Assembly (NCBI RefSeq): GCF_014931395.1
Contig: NZ_CP063120.1
Coordinates: forward strand, 417,501 to 481,500
DNA length: 64,000 nt
Direction: 5' to 3'
Source of the DNA: Haemophilus parainfluenzae
Lineage (GTDB): Bacteria > Pseudomonadota > Gammaproteobacteria > Enterobacterales > Pasteurellaceae
Shown: piece after piece, positions 43,398 through 54,162 of the stretch
How positions within the stretch are numbered: the first letter of the stretch is position 1
Layout of the letters: every line of letters starts with the position of its first letter
The notes under the pieces: generated by a model
Seen by the model: only the letters and a program-made list of their open reading frames with translations
Told to the model about the DNA's origin: nothing
Databases searched by the model: none
Program-made: the position numbers and the translations under genes

Positions 43398-43831
43398 TAG
43401 AGAGTTAATTCAAACAAACTTTTTTTCGTGTTTAGCTTAAATCCTTCGCGTTCTAAAATACTCTGTTGAGCTTGGCTCAATTCCGCCACTAAACGGTTAG
43501 ATTGTGTATAACGGACAAACTCTTTTGCTTTAGAAATAAGCGCTGCATAAATCTCGGCTTGATGTTTATCTTCTTTGACAAAAATATCTGTTAATTGCCA
43601 ATAGCGTTGTAGTTGTAAAGAAGATAAGCGAGGATAAAGTTGAACAAAGCCAATCGCTTGTGCATTTTCGTTTACAGCAATAAAAAACATGCTTTCATTA
43701 AAACGCATACGATTTGTTAGAAAGGTTAAAGTGCGGTCAGGATTTTCACTCATTCCGTTGGCAAGTCGATAGGCTTCAAAGAGTGGAGCAAGCACTTCTA
43801 TATTCCATTGTTCGGCTTTGAAAATTTTCAT
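43397..43831 (-). CDS. GNAT-family N-acetyltransferase
   Basis: A 144-aa acetyl-CoA dependent acetyltransferase of the GNAT fold. Motif A-like region is [22 protein letters not shown], with a central beta strand and the [19 protein letters not shown] helix that lacks a perfect Q/RxxGxG/A signature. The acceptor is unknown. Cotranscribed with xerC. Uptake core at 43729-43737. Confidence 0.8.
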   Translation of the reverse strand: MKIFKAEQWNIEVLAPLFEAYRLANGMSENPDRTLTFLTNRMRFNESMFFIAVNENAQAIGFVQLYPRLSSLQLQRYWQLTDIFVKEDKHQAEIYAALISKAKEFVRYTQSNRLVAELSQAQQSILEREGFKLNTKKSLFELTL

Positions 43832-44030
43832 TGTTACCAGACCTATTTTCCGTTTATTTATAAAATTGGTTATTTTTTATCGGTTCCGTACAGTAGATTG
43901 TAGCTTTTTAGCACAAAATAATCATCATTTCCCCAAAAAAATTTTCAAAATGTGATTTTGCACAAAGAAATCTGTTCAAAGTTTGGTATAGTAAACACAC
44001 TTTTTATTTATTCAATATGGAGAAACAAAA

Positions 44031-44822
44031 ATGGCACGTCGTCCTTTAGTGATGGGTAACTGGAAATTAAACGGTTCCAAAGCGTTCACCAAAGAATTAA
44101 TCGAAGGATTAAAAGCAGAATTACACGATGTAACAGGTTGTGATGTGGCAATTGCCCCACCTGTTATGTATTTAGGTACGGCTGAAGCGGCACTTTCTGG
44201 TTGTGGTTGCAGCTGTGGCGGCAAAAGTGTGATTCAGCTAGGTGCACAAAACGTAGATATCAATGTGAAAGGTGCATTTACCGGTGACATTTCTAGCGAA
44301 ATGTTAAAAGATTTTGGTGCAAAATACATCATTATCGGTCACTCTGAGCGTCGTACTTACCACAAAGAAAGCGATGAATTTGTGGCGAAAAAATTTGGTG
44401 CATTAAAAGAAGCAGGTTTAGTACCAGTATTATGTATTGGTGAAACTGAAGCAGAAAACGAAGCTGGCAAAACGGAAGAAGTATGTGCGCGTCAAATTGA
44501 TGCAGTCATCAATGCATTAGGTGTAGAAGCATTTAATGGTGCAGTGATTGCTTACGAACCAATTTGGGCAATCGGTACGGGTAAATCAGCAACTCCAGCA
44601 CAAGCTCAAGCTGTTCACGCATTTATCCGTGGTCACATCGCAGCAAAATCACAAGCTGTAGCAGATCAAGTGATCATTCAATACGGTGGTTCAGTAAATG
44701 ATGCTAACGCAGCAGAATTATTCACTCAACCGGATATCGATGGTGCATTAGTAGGCGGTGCTTCACTTAAAGCGCCTGCGTTTGCGGTAATCGTAAAAGC
44801 CGCGGCAGCAGCGAAAAATTAA
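44031..44822 (+). CDS. tpiA: Triose-phosphate isomerase
   Basis: A 263-aa TIM-barrel enzyme of glycolysis. N-terminal MGNWKLNGS includes the catalytic Asn and Lys; IIGHSERR carries the electrophilic His (about residue 102); the catalytic Glu is in [17 protein letters not shown] (about residue 174), and YGGSVNDAN is the phosphate loop. Good ribosome site (GGAG). It ends at a bidirectional hairpin shared with narP. Confidence 0.98.
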   Translation: MARRPLVMGNWKLNGSKAFTKELIEGLKAELHDVTGCDVAIAPPVMYLGTAEAALSGCGCSCGGKSVIQLGAQNVDINVKGAFTGDISSEMLKDFGAKYIIIGHSERRTYHKESDEFVAKKFGALKEAGLVPVLCIGETEAENEAGKTEEVCARQIDAVINALGVEAFNGAVIAYEPIWAIGTGKSATPAQAQAVHAFIRGHIAAKSQAVADQVIIQYGGSVNDANAAELFTQPDIDGALVGGASLKAPAFAVIVKAAAAAKN

Positions 44823-44846
44823 TTTTTCTTGCTTTAAAGAAATAAA

Positions 44847-44876
44847 AAAAAGAGCGGTTAAAAAACCGCTCTTTTT
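44847..44876. terminator. Bidirectional terminator between tpiA and narP
   Basis: AAAAGAGCGGTT, four-base loop, AACCGCTCTTTT with flanking A- and T-runs. Confidence 0.92.
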
Positions 44877-44893
44877 TATGATTTGAAACTTGT

Positions 44894-45523
44894 CTATCGA
44901 CCATTTCGTTCAAAGAATAAGACAGTTGCTGCAACACGTGAATGCACGTTAAGTTTACGAAGTAAATTACGAATATGCACTTTAACTGTTTCTTCCGAAA
45001 TGAAAAGTTGGCCTGCAATTTGTTTGTTGGATAAACCTGTCGCGATTAAACGTAACACATCCATTTCACGATCAGTGAGTGAGTCAATTGGATCAATCGT
45101 ATGTTTACGCTCTAAAAGTAAATTTTTGATTGAATCACTTAAAATCACTTCACCTTGTGCAACACGTTTAATTTGCTCAAGTAATACATCTGGCTCAGTA
45201 TCTTTCAGTAAATAGCCATCAGCACCCGCATCAATTAAGGTGAAAATATCATTTTTCGCATCAGATACGGTTAAGATTAAAATACGCGCATCAATACCTT
45301 CTGCACGTAAACCTTTGAGCGTGTCTAAACCGGAAAGACCCTTCATATTAAGATCTAAAATAATTAAATCCGGTGATTCTTGAATTGCAATGGAAATACC
45401 TTCGGTACCGCTTCCTACATCAGCGACGACTTCAAAATTCTCTTCTAATTCAACTAATTGTTTGATACCACGACGCATTAATGGATGGTCGTCGATAATT
45501 AATACTTTTAACTTTTCTTGCAT
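44894..45523 (-). CDS. narP: Nitrate/nitrite response regulator NarP
   Basis: A 209-aa response regulator. The receiver domain has the acidic pair in LIIDDHPLMRRG, phosphoacceptor Asp in LIILDLNMKGLSG (about residue 58), and Lys in YLLKDTEP; the C-terminal LuxR-type helix-turn-helix is LTDREMDVLRLIATGLSNKQIA. In Pasteurellaceae NarP with sensor NarQ controls nitrate and nitrite respiration genes. I start at ATG 45523 after GGAG; a TTG four codons earlier is less likely. It follows cyaA after 184 bases. Confidence 0.9.
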   Translation of the reverse strand: MQEKLKVLIIDDHPLMRRGIKQLVELEENFEVVADVGSGTEGISIAIQESPDLIILDLNMKGLSGLDTLKGLRAEGIDARILILTVSDAKNDIFTLIDAGADGYLLKDTEPDVLLEQIKRVAQGEVILSDSIKNLLLERKHTIDPIDSLTDREMDVLRLIATGLSNKQIAGQLFISEETVKVHIRNLLRKLNVHSRVAATVLFFERNGR

Positions 45524-45707
45524 AATATTCTCCAAGAGATAAGCGGACGAACATTCTATCGTCTGAAGGCGAAAACGTCTACAGCCTTAGATTACTTCTC
45601 AATAGATTTTCGGACGAGGGATTCTATCGGGATTTTGCTTATCTTCCAATGCATAATTTGCAGATAAATGAGTTTTATCCCAAACAATGCTTGTTTTGAT
45701 TTAGCTA

Positions 45708-48209
45708 TTAGCAAGTCCTTTTGCTTTTAAATTTGAACGGCATAATACGCATGCCGCTTTCTGTCGGATGCAATTGATAAAATTGCGGGTAATTAAAATT
45801 CCGTTGCACCATTTTATACGGATTTTCACAATCTTTCGAACCAAGCGATTGATAAATCTGATTTATTTCACGTACTTTATCATCTTTCGAACCTTCACAT
45901 TGACGATAAATTTCGAGACGATTTTTTTCATCTAACAAATAGACGTTAAAACTATCATCCACATTATCTTCAAAAAAGAACTGTAAAAAACCTTCACTGG
46001 CAAATAAATCAATTTCAGGCGGGTATCGACGGGCCTCAGGAATAATTTCTTTTTCTTCCAACTGAGTCGGTAAAACGTCCTCAAAATTGACCGCACTTTC
46101 TTTTCCGCCTTCAATAGGTTGCAAACTGATCCCTTTTTCCTCAAAAAAGAATTGCCAGTTTTTTCCTGCTACACGTAAACGAGAATGGGTTGTTGGACGA
46201 CTATCTCCCAATTGAATACTAATACAACGATTGACTAACGCACTCACTAAGTTTCGCAACGTACGATTGTAGTGTTTACTGTAACAGAAAACCTGTACAG
46301 AACGCGGCTGATTTACACCCTGATCAATTTTATTAGAAAGCACTTTTAAGGCAAGCAAAATCGCATTCTGCCCTTCAAAATGTAGAGTTCGAATTTCATT
46401 CCATACGTTACGGTAAGTGAAATCAATGCTACCCACCAAACTCTGTTCTAATTGACCAAAACTGAACAAATCACTTGGCGAAATATTGGATTTAAGTTCT
46501 TCGACTTGTGCTGTTGGATCATTCACTAAGTTTACTGCAATAAATAGATCGCGGATTTCACATTGGGACGAAAGCGCCTCATTTGTTGGAGCTTGACCAT
46601 TTGTATGCGGGAAAAACAACCGTAAATCGGCGACAAAATTACGTAAAGTGAGTTGGTCGATATTTTGACTGATTAAGTGCAAATGAGTTTCAGCGGTCAA
46701 CAAGCGATTAAAATAAGCCCATGCGACGACTTTATTTAAACTTTCACCGTATTCAATCACACGTTCTTTCGAGAACATCATATGATGTGGTGGCTGATTC
46801 ACCATATACCACCCATCCTTAAAATTCTTATTGCCGAGAACTTCGATAAATGTGAGGTGATCTTCTGCTAAATTATGCGAAATCTGTGGATTCAGTAATG
46901 TGATTTTACCTGGTAATTCTTCAAAAGCAGTATAAAGTTTGCGAGAAAGCACCGTAATATCTTGCGGAATCACGCTAGAATTAATTTTGTGTTTACGTGC
47001 AAAATCCACCAGATTTCGATAACTCATCATCAAGAAATTCACTAAATTATTGTGACTTTCTTTCACACGTTTGATTTTCCAATTTGGACGCTGATCCAAT
47101 TCTTCAATACGCTCTTTTGACCAGCCCCATTCTTGAGCCATCATTTTCATATAAGAAATACGCCAGTTTGATGCGTGATATAACGCAAAGTCTTCTGTGG
47201 CTTTCACATAAAAACAAGAACGTATGAAATCAAGACGCTTAAATTCTGAATGTGCGGTCAAATATTGACTAATTCTCTCTAGAATCGCGATATAAGGGTC
47301 AAAATGATGTGCAGCGGTACTACGACCGGAAAGTAAATCTTCTTTAAATTGACGAGCAATTAAATGGGCATTTGGGTATTCTTGGGCATAGGTTTCCAAC
47401 AATAAGATTTTCATCACCGATTTATACGGTGAATCAATACCTTTATAAAGTTGCCATAAGCTCGCACCAAAATATTCACTGGCTGAGAATTGCCCTAAGC
47501 CACCAAAATCAACCCAATCATTTAAATTAAGCTCACCAGCTGCAACTAAACGAGCAACTTCGACCTCATATTGTTTTTCATCTTCCACCCACAAGTGGAG
47601 CCACAATAATGGCTTGCCAGCAAGACGTACAGCGGAGCGATAAAATTCTTCCAACAGCAACATATATTGAGCTGAACCACTGTTTTCTTTAGTTAGTGGA
47701 TCGGAATAACGTTCGTTACGGAAACGTTGTTGCGTCATCAAATAGAAATGCATTTCCACATGAAATGTCGATGCCCATTGGCTGATTTTCTTCGTTTTTT
47801 CTGCTAAGCGCTGCTGTTCTTGTTCAGATAAATCATCTTGATGGCAGATCCAAATATCCAAATCAGAAGCTGAAGTTTGGCTAATGGAGCCAAAACTGCC
47901 CATCACATAAATACCTAAGATCTGCGCAAAAACAGCATCAGAATTGACTGCACTTTGCACGGCTTCGACAAGTTCGGGATGTTCTTTTGAGAGAAAATTT
48001 TGCTGATAATTTGAAAAAGTAAAATCAGCAATGCCTGCCGGGGCATCTTTCACATAACTCGGCAGAGCAGGATGATTAAGATGCAACAACAGCGGCACTA
48101 AAGAGACGATGTGTCGGAATGCATCACCTGAGCCCAATAATGCACGATCAAAACGACGTTTATCTAGAGTTTTGATACATTTTCGGGCTTGAGTGAGATC
48201 GTATTTCAA
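45708..48209 (-). CDS. cyaA: Class I adenylate cyclase
   Basis: An 833-aa enterobacterial-type adenylate cyclase producing cAMP for CRP, which in Haemophilus also drives competence. The nucleotidyltransferase signature is GSFGSISQTSASDLDIW at about residues 105-120; the regulatory C-terminal half has the usual HPTESGMRIMPF end. It is divergent from hemC, the same arrangement as in E. coli. cyaY is not next to it. Uptake core at 46090-46098. Confidence 0.96.
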   Translation of the reverse strand: MKYDLTQARKCIKTLDKRRFDRALLGSGDAFRHIVSLVPLLLHLNHPALPSYVKDAPAGIADFTFSNYQQNFLSKEHPELVEAVQSAVNSDAVFAQILGIYVMGSFGSISQTSASDLDIWICHQDDLSEQEQQRLAEKTKKISQWASTFHVEMHFYLMTQQRFRNERYSDPLTKENSGSAQYMLLLEEFYRSAVRLAGKPLLWLHLWVEDEKQYEVEVARLVAAGELNLNDWVDFGGLGQFSASEYFGASLWQLYKGIDSPYKSVMKILLLETYAQEYPNAHLIARQFKEDLLSGRSTAAHHFDPYIAILERISQYLTAHSEFKRLDFIRSCFYVKATEDFALYHASNWRISYMKMMAQEWGWSKERIEELDQRPNWKIKRVKESHNNLVNFLMMSYRNLVDFARKHKINSSVIPQDITVLSRKLYTAFEELPGKITLLNPQISHNLAEDHLTFIEVLGNKNFKDGWYMVNQPPHHMMFSKERVIEYGESLNKVVAWAYFNRLLTAETHLHLISQNIDQLTLRNFVADLRLFFPHTNGQAPTNEALSSQCEIRDLFIAVNLVNDPTAQVEELKSNISPSDLFSFGQLEQSLVGSIDFTYRNVWNEIRTLHFEGQNAILLALKVLSNKIDQGVNQPRSVQVFCYSKHYNRTLRNLVSALVNRCISIQLGDSRPTTHSRLRVAGKNWQFFFEEKGISLQPIEGGKESAVNFEDVLPTQLEEKEIIPEARRYPPEIDLFASEGFLQFFFEDNVDDSFNVYLLDEKNRLEIYRQCEGSKDDKVREINQIYQSLGSKDCENPYKMVQRNFNYPQFYQLHPTESGMRIMPFKFKSKRTC

Positions 48210-48345
48210 GGCTTCCTACCTATGACCATATAACTGATATTACTGTACCACTTAGCTCATCAGAAATCAAAAATTTAAATGATCTGACTTTTTGCCCTAA
48301 AAATGGTAGCATAGGGCATGTTTCTATTTAAAATCAGCGGTATTT

Positions 48346-49278
48346 ATGGCAGTACTTAAAACCTTAAAAATTGCAACCCGTCAAAGTCCTTTAGCCCTTT
48401 GGCAGGCAAATTTTGTGAAAGATCAATTAGAAAAATTTCACCCAACGCTTTCTGTTGAATTAGTTCCAATGGTAACGAAAGGCGATGTCATCCTGGATTC
48501 CCCTTTAGCTAAAATTGGTGGAAAAGGCTTATTTGTTAAAGAGTTAGAAAATGCTTTACTCGAAAAACGTGCCGATATTGCCGTCCATTCAATGAAAGAC
48601 GTACCAATGGAATTTCCAGAAGGTTTAGGGTTAAGTGTGATCTGTAAACGTGAAGATCCGCGCGATGCTTTCGTCTCCAATACATACCGTTCATTAGATG
48701 AATTGCCCCAAGGCGCTATCGTTGGAACATCAAGCTTACGTCGTCAATGCCAACTAAAACAATTACGCCCTGATTTTGATATCCGTTCCTTACGTGGCAA
48801 TGTGGGAACCCGATTAAATAAATTAGACAATGGCGAATACGATGCCATTATTTTAGCCTCAGCTGGCTTAATTCGTTTAGGGCTAGCGGAACGTATTGCC
48901 TCATTCATTGAAGTAGAACAATCTTTACCGGCTGCCGGACAAGGCGCGGTAGGCATTGAGTGCCGTGTTGATGATGAAGAAGTAAAAGCATTACTTGCGC
49001 CACTTTCAGATGCCACTACGACAACTTGTGTTTTGGCTGAGCGTGCAATGAATACTCGCTTACAAGGTGGCTGCCAAGTGCCAATCGGAGGCTATGCCAT
49101 TGAGCAAAATGGCGAAATTTTCTTGCGTGCACTCGTCGGCGAAACCGATGGTTCCGTGATTATTCGTGCAGAAGGTAAAAGTGCGGTTGAAAACGCCGAA
49201 GCATTAGGCGTGAGCATTGCAGAACAACTTCTAGCACAAGGCGCAGATAAGATTCTGGCGAAGATTTATTCAGCATAG
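48346..49278 (+). CDS. hemC: Hydroxymethylbilane synthase
   Basis: A 310-aa porphobilinogen deaminase polymerising four porphobilinogens. Signature blocks are [10 protein letters not shown] (about 12), VHSMKDVP with active-site Asp (about 82), and the cofactor-attaching Cys in [13 protein letters not shown] (about 243). Intact, with no frameshift. First of hemC-hemD-hemX-hemY with 9-base gaps. H. influenzae is X-factor dependent and lacks this early heme step, so the gene is informative about species. Uptake core at 49179-49187. Confidence 0.97.
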   Translation: MAVLKTLKIATRQSPLALWQANFVKDQLEKFHPTLSVELVPMVTKGDVILDSPLAKIGGKGLFVKELENALLEKRADIAVHSMKDVPMEFPEGLGLSVICKREDPRDAFVSNTYRSLDELPQGAIVGTSSLRRQCQLKQLRPDFDIRSLRGNVGTRLNKLDNGEYDAIILASAGLIRLGLAERIASFIEVEQSLPAAGQGAVGIECRVDDEEVKALLAPLSDATTTTCVLAERAMNTRLQGGCQVPIGGYAIEQNGEIFLRALVGETDGSVIIRAEGKSAVENAEALGVSIAEQLLAQGADKILAKIYSA

Positions 49279-49287
49279 GAAATTACC

Positions 49288-50049
49288 ATGGCCGTACTAG
49301 TCACTCGCCCTGATGAACGAGGACAAGCCCTCGTTGACCAGCTGAATCAAGCCGGTGTAGTTGCCTTGCACTTGCCTTTGCTTTCTATTGAAGCGGGTGT
49401 TGAGTTGGCCCAATTACCGACGAAACTTAATCAGCTAAAAAGTGGTGATTATGTGTTTTTGGTTTCAAAAAGTGCGGTCGATTTTGCGGATAAAACCCTG
49501 AAAGATATTGGCTTTAGCTGGCGTCAAGATTTACAATACTTTACAGTTGGACATAGAACGGCACAGCATTTTTCCTGTCAAACTGAATGTACTATTCGTT
49601 ATCCAATGACGTCGGAAAATACTGAAGGTGTATTAAATTTACCGCAAATGACAGAATTAACAGATAAAAACTTGTTAATTTTACGTGGCAACGGTGGACG
49701 AGAATTACTACGTGAACAGGCCACACTACGCGGTGCAACTGTTGAGACAGTCGAATGTTACCAACGCACGCCGATTAATTATAATAACGAAGAGCAAACC
49801 AGTATTTGTATTCGTTCTGGTGTGCAAACCCTTGTGGTAACAAGCCTTGAAATTTTGCAGGCGTTAATCGAATTTGTGCCTGAAAATGAACAAAATTGGC
49901 TAAAAAATTGCTGTTTAGTCACGGTAAGTCAACGCATTGCGGATGTCGCAGTACAACAAGGTTGGCATAATGTGGTGGTTTCCGCTGGTGCGGACAATCA
50001 AAGTTTACTTAATACCTTACTTAATGAAGTAACTCCCCTTTCTCACTAA
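49288..50049 (+). CDS. hemD: Uroporphyrinogen-III synthase
   Basis: A 253-aa cyclase that inverts ring D when closing hydroxymethylbilane. Poorly conserved family; recognisable by VLVTRPDERGQALVDQL at the start, LILRGNGGRELL in the middle, VVTSLEILQAL and VTVSQRIADVA, and by the place after hemC. No fusion to a methyltransferase domain. Uptake core at 49470-49478. Confidence 0.93.
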   Translation: MAVLVTRPDERGQALVDQLNQAGVVALHLPLLSIEAGVELAQLPTKLNQLKSGDYVFLVSKSAVDFADKTLKDIGFSWRQDLQYFTVGHRTAQHFSCQTECTIRYPMTSENTEGVLNLPQMTELTDKNLLILRGNGGRELLREQATLRGATVETVECYQRTPINYNNEEQTSICIRSGVQTLVVTSLEILQALIEFVPENEQNWLKNCCLVTVSQRIADVAVQQGWHNVVVSAGADNQSLLNTLLNEVTPLSH

Positions 50050-50058
50050 GGAAAAGAT

Positions 50059-51357
50059 ATGGCGAAAGAGAAATTAACCCCTGAAACGACAGATGAAATC
50101 CAAGAAACAGATGCAGTGGAAATTCAAACTGAAGATCGCGAGCCTGTTGCGCCACGTACACAAACTGTTGTGAAGAAAAGTGGTACTGGATTAAGTTTAT
50201 TGGCTATTCTCATTGCACTTGGCGTGGGTGGTGCAGGTTATTATTTTGGCCAACAAAAAGTGGATGAATTCCAACAAAAATTGACCGCACTTGAAGCTCA
50301 AATCAATAATAAAACGGTGGTTTCAGCACCTGCTCAAGAAGTAAAATTTGATACTACACAGCTTGCTCAATTAGAGTCTGCGAATAAAGCAACACAAAAC
50401 AAAATTGCGCAAGTAGAAGAGCTAATCAATGCCAAATCACATGAGTTAGTTGGCTTACAATCACAAATTAATAAAGTGAGCGCACAAGCTAATGCTCAAC
50501 AACCTACCGATTGGTTATTCTCAGAAGCTGATTTCTTACTCAACAATGCATTGCGTAAATTAGTGTTAGATAATGACGTGGATACAGCGGTTTCACTCTT
50601 AAAACTCGCTGATGAGACTCTTGCTAAAGTGAATAACTCACAATCCGCGGCTATCCGCAGCGCAATCAATCAAGATCTGAAACAACTTCTCTCCGTAGCT
50701 GGCGTCGATCAAAATTCGGTCATGCAAAAATTATCGCAATTAGCTAATACTGTTGATGAGTTACCTGTGTTAGATGTGAATTTTGGCGACGACCAAAATG
50801 CAACAAAATTATCAGATTCCCTGTCTGACTGGGCGGAAAATGCAGAAAAGAGTGCGACCTCATTCTTAAATCACTTTATCCGTATTTCACCGAAACATGG
50901 TGCGGATCGCAAAGAATTATTAGCGCCAAACCAAGATATATATTTGCGTGAAAACATTCGTTTACGCTTACAATTAGCGATTATGGCCGTGCCTCGTCAG
51001 CAAAATGAGCTTTATAAACAATCTTTAGAAGCCGTTGCATCTTGGATTCGTAGCTATTTTGATACCAATGCTGAAGTGACTCAAAGTTTCTTAAAATCAG
51101 TGGATGAATTATCTGAAGTATCTATCTATGTAGATGTACCAAGCCAATTACAAAGCTTAAGTATGCTTGATAAGTACTTAAATCGTACACCTTTAGATGT
51201 ACAGAAAGTGGAAATTGAAGCAGAAAAAGCGGTTGATAATTCACCAAGAAAAGAAGAAGTAAAACCAGCACCTGAAGTGAAAGTGGAAGAGCCAAAAGCT
51301 GAAGAAAAACCCGCTGAAGCACCAGCTGCACAACCGGCAACTGAACCCCAACAATAA
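50059..51357 (+). CDS. hemX: HemX family membrane protein
   Basis: A 432-aa inner-membrane protein. A charged cytoplasmic N-terminus (about 1-45) is followed by one transmembrane helix (LSLLAILIALGVGGAGYYFG, about 47-66), a coiled-coil periplasmic part, and a long Lys/Glu/Pro/Ala-rich tail. Often annotated as uroporphyrinogen methyltransferase, but no SAM methyltransferase motif is present, so I avoid that name. Role unknown; linked to heme synthesis by position. Uptake core at 50284-50292. Confidence 0.88.
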   Translation: MAKEKLTPETTDEIQETDAVEIQTEDREPVAPRTQTVVKKSGTGLSLLAILIALGVGGAGYYFGQQKVDEFQQKLTALEAQINNKTVVSAPAQEVKFDTTQLAQLESANKATQNKIAQVEELINAKSHELVGLQSQINKVSAQANAQQPTDWLFSEADFLLNNALRKLVLDNDVDTAVSLLKLADETLAKVNNSQSAAIRSAINQDLKQLLSVAGVDQNSVMQKLSQLANTVDELPVLDVNFGDDQNATKLSDSLSDWAENAEKSATSFLNHFIRISPKHGADRKELLAPNQDIYLRENIRLRLQLAIMAVPRQQNELYKQSLEAVASWIRSYFDTNAEVTQSFLKSVDELSEVSIYVDVPSQLQSLSMLDKYLNRTPLDVQKVEIEAEKAVDNSPRKEEVKPAPEVKVEEPKAEEKPAEAPAAQPATEPQQ

Positions 51358-51366
51358 GGATAGATA

Positions 51367-52653
51367 ATGTTTAGAGTTCTCTTTTTAATGCTCGCCTTAC
51401 TTGCCGGATTGATTGCAGGGCCTTACCTCTCCGGTCAGCAAGGTTATGTCAGAGTTGAAACGGCAAACACCGTGTATGAAATGTCACTTACTACATTAGT
51501 CATTCTCTTTGTGGTCGCACTTGCAGTGATTTATACATTAGAGTGGATTGTTACCCGTTTCTTCCGTTTAAGTAGCAATACCTATAACTGGTTTTCTCGT
51601 CGTAAACGTGTGAAAGCACAACGTCAAACCCTTGAAGGCTTGATGAAGATGAATGAAGGCGATTATGCCAAAGCAGAAAAACTGATTGGTAAAAACGCAA
51701 AACATTCTGCCGAGCCAGTATTAAATCTGATTAAAGCCGCTGAAGCTGCACAACAACGCGGTGATGAATTCAGCGCAAACCGTTATTTAATTGAGGCGAC
51801 GGAGCTTGCCGGTTCAGATAATCTATTAGTCGAAATTGCCCGTACCCGTATTTTATTACAACAAAATAAATTACCGGCTGCGCGTAGTTCCGTTGATAGC
51901 TTGCTTGAAATGTCAGATCGCAACAAAGAAGTATTAAAACTTGCTGCTGAAATTTATAGCCGTTCCAAAGCTTATCAAGCACTTGATGGCATCTTAGATT
52001 TAATCGAAGGTTCAGGCTTATTCTCAGCTGAAGAATTTAAAGCGCTTCAACAAGAAACAGAAAATGGCTTGTTAGATGAGAAAATGAATGAAGAAGGCGT
52101 TGAAGGCTTGCTCGCATGGTGGGAAGCTCAGCCACGCCGTCGTCGCAATGATTTAGAATTAAAAACCGCTTTAATTCAACGCTTGATTGATTGCAACGAC
52201 CATGAATCAGCTTATGAATTTACGCTTGAAATCATGAAAAAATTGGGTGATAACACCCCAATTAGCCCTGAGCTTTGCACGCAAATCACTCGTTTACAAG
52301 CAGAAGATAACAGCAAACTGCTTAAGTTAGTGGAAAAACGTGCAAAACGTGCCGATGAAAGCCAACGTTGTTGTCTCAATCGTGCATTAGGCTATCTTTA
52401 TGTTCGTAATAACGATTTTGCTAAAGCAGCAGAAGCATTTAAAGAAGTTACTGCTTGCCCAACTCAACTTCAACCAAATGATGTCATGATGGCATCTTAT
52501 GTGTTCGAACAAGCTGGCGACAAAGAAGCAGCGGAAAAAATTCGTCAGGACAGTTTAAAATCAGCCATGTCTATTCAAGACAAACCGGCTGAAATACAAG
52601 ATGAACCAAAAACAGACGAAGAACCAACCGTACTTATTGCAAAACGTGATTAA
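51367..52653 (+). CDS. hemY: HemY family inner-membrane protein
   Basis: A 428-aa protein with two N-terminal transmembrane segments (about 1-20 and 40-62) and a cytoplasmic tetratricopeptide-like part ([37 protein letters not shown]). It matches the proteobacterial HemY of the hemCDXY operon, unrelated to Gram-positive protoporphyrinogen oxidase of the same name. Exact function unknown. Last gene of the operon, followed by a strong terminator. Confidence 0.9.
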   Translation: MFRVLFLMLALLAGLIAGPYLSGQQGYVRVETANTVYEMSLTTLVILFVVALAVIYTLEWIVTRFFRLSSNTYNWFSRRKRVKAQRQTLEGLMKMNEGDYAKAEKLIGKNAKHSAEPVLNLIKAAEAAQQRGDEFSANRYLIEATELAGSDNLLVEIARTRILLQQNKLPAARSSVDSLLEMSDRNKEVLKLAAEIYSRSKAYQALDGILDLIEGSGLFSAEEFKALQQETENGLLDEKMNEEGVEGLLAWWEAQPRRRRNDLELKTALIQRLIDCNDHESAYEFTLEIMKKLGDNTPISPELCTQITRLQAEDNSKLLKLVEKRAKRADESQRCCLNRALGYLYVRNNDFAKAAEAFKEVTACPTQLQPNDVMMASYVFEQAGDKEAAEKIRQDSLKSAMSIQDKPAEIQDEPKTDEEPTVLIAKRD

Positions 52654-52666
52654 AATAAACAAAGGT

Positions 52667-52692
52667 GGGGCTGAATAAAGCCCCGTTTTTTT
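52667..52692 (+). terminator. hemCDXY operon terminator
   Basis: GGGGCT, six-base loop, AGCCCC and a run of seven T. About 13 bases after the hemY stop. Confidence 0.92.
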
Positions 52693-52826
52693 ATTCCTAA
52701 CCACCACTTATTTCATTTAAAACCCACTTGTTATTACATTTCATTATAAGTAATAAATTTCCATTCTTTTCTCAACGATTCAAAATTTTTTACTATATCG
52801 TTACGCAAACGATTAAATTATAAAAA

Positions 52827-53486
52827 ATGAATTGGGATTATATTTTAAGTGTCACCCCACGTTTTATTCATGCCACGCTGATGACCCTTCATCTCGCCTT
52901 TTGGGGCATTTTATTGTCGCTAGTGATTGGTGTGATTTGTGCGGTGATTACCACCTACAAAGTCAAATCATTAACTTGGCTAGTAAAAGGCTATATTGAG
53001 CTTTCTCGTAATACGCCTTTATTGATTCAAGTGTTTTTTCTCTATTTTGGGCTGTCTAAAATTGGCCTGAAATTAGATGGATTTACTTGCGGCATTATCG
53101 GCCTGGCATTTTTAGGTGGAAGCTATATGGCAGAAGCCTTTCGTGGTGGTCTGGAAGCGGTATCAAAAGGGCAAATTGAATCAGCCTTAAGTATTGGTCT
53201 AACCCCTTTTCAAGCTTTTCGCTATGTGATTTTCCCACAAGCCTTTGCGATTGCCACACCTGCAATCGGCGCAAATTGCTTGTTCTTAATGAAAGAAACC
53301 TCAGTGATCAGTGCCGTTGCCGTAGCCGAACTGATGTTTGTGGCGAAAGAAGTCATCGGGCTCGATTACAAAACCAATGAAGCCTTATTTTTATTAGTGG
53401 TGTTTTATTTGATCATTCTATTACCGATGTCTCTGTTCATCGGTCATTTAGAACGCCGTACTCGGAGAGCAAAATATGGGGCTTGA
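52827..53486 (+). CDS. Amino-acid ABC transporter permease 1
   Basis: A 219-aa inner-membrane permease of the HisM/GlnP family with about five helices. The EAA loop that contacts the ATPase is EAFRGGLEAVSKGQIESALSIG (about 110-131). First gene of a four-gene importer (permease, permease, ATPase, binding lipoprotein). The stop overlaps the next ATG by 11 bases. The binding protein suggests cystine/cysteine or a similar polar amino acid. Confidence 0.9.
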   Translation: MNWDYILSVTPRFIHATLMTLHLAFWGILLSLVIGVICAVITTYKVKSLTWLVKGYIELSRNTPLLIQVFFLYFGLSKIGLKLDGFTCGIIGLAFLGGSYMAEAFRGGLEAVSKGQIESALSIGLTPFQAFRYVIFPQAFAIATPAIGANCLFLMKETSVISAVAVAELMFVAKEVIGLDYKTNEALFLLVVFYLIILLPMSLFIGHLERRTRRAKYGA

Positions 53487-54144
53487 ATTATTATTCCAAG
53501 GCAGCAACATTGAACGCTTGCTCAACGGTTTATGGGTGACGGCTGAAATTGCGTTCATTTCTGTCTTCTTCGCCTGTATTTTAGGTGTGATTTTTGGCGT
53601 AATCATGACAAGCAGAAATCCCATTATCAAAGCCATTTGTCGCTTTTATTTAGAATTTATACGCATCATTCCATTATTAGCCTTACTTTTTCTCGCGTAT
53701 TTTGGTTTAGCAAAATGGTTTGATATTCACTTAGATGGCATTTCTGTATGTATTTTGGTGTTTATTTTCTGGGGAACGGCTGAAATGGGGGATTTAGTGC
53801 GTGGCGCATTAACTTCCATTGAAAAACATCAAGTGGAATCAGCCTACGCTTTAGGTTTAACGCCGTTTCAAACCTTTGTGTATATTTTACTTCCACAAAG
53901 TTTAAAACGTGTGACACCAAGTGCTATTAACCTCTTTACCCGCATGGTAAAAACCAGTTCCTTGGCAATGTTAATCGGTGTCGTAGAAGTGATTAAAGTC
54001 GGTCAACAAATTATCGAGCATTCATTATTTAGTAATCAATCGGCGGCGCTTTGGATTTATGGTGTCATTTTCGGTTTATATTTTGTGATTTGTTACCCGC
54101 TATCCTTATTTTCCCGTTATTTAGAAACCCGTTGGGAAAGTTAA
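53476..54144 (+). CDS. Amino-acid ABC transporter permease 2
   Basis: A 222-aa permease of the same family, with the EAA loop GDLVRGALTSIEKHQVESAYALG (about 108-130). It probably pairs with permease 1 as a heterodimer. 18 bases before the ATPase gene. Confidence 0.9.
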   Translation: MGLELLFQGSNIERLLNGLWVTAEIAFISVFFACILGVIFGVIMTSRNPIIKAICRFYLEFIRIIPLLALLFLAYFGLAKWFDIHLDGISVCILVFIFWGTAEMGDLVRGALTSIEKHQVESAYALGLTPFQTFVYILLPQSLKRVTPSAINLFTRMVKTSSLAMLIGVVEVIKVGQQIIEHSLFSNQSAALWIYGVIFGLYFVICYPLSLFSRYLETRWES

Positions 54145-54162
54145 TTTTAATTAGGAAAACAC

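Noticed and set aside
43945..43966. CRP-like site upstream of tpiA
   Set aside because: The first half TGTGA is exact but the second half has three mismatches in five bases; too weak to call.
50059..51357. HemX as a uroporphyrinogen-III methyltransferase
   Set aside because: Common annotation, but the protein is a membrane-anchored coiled coil without SAM-binding motifs.
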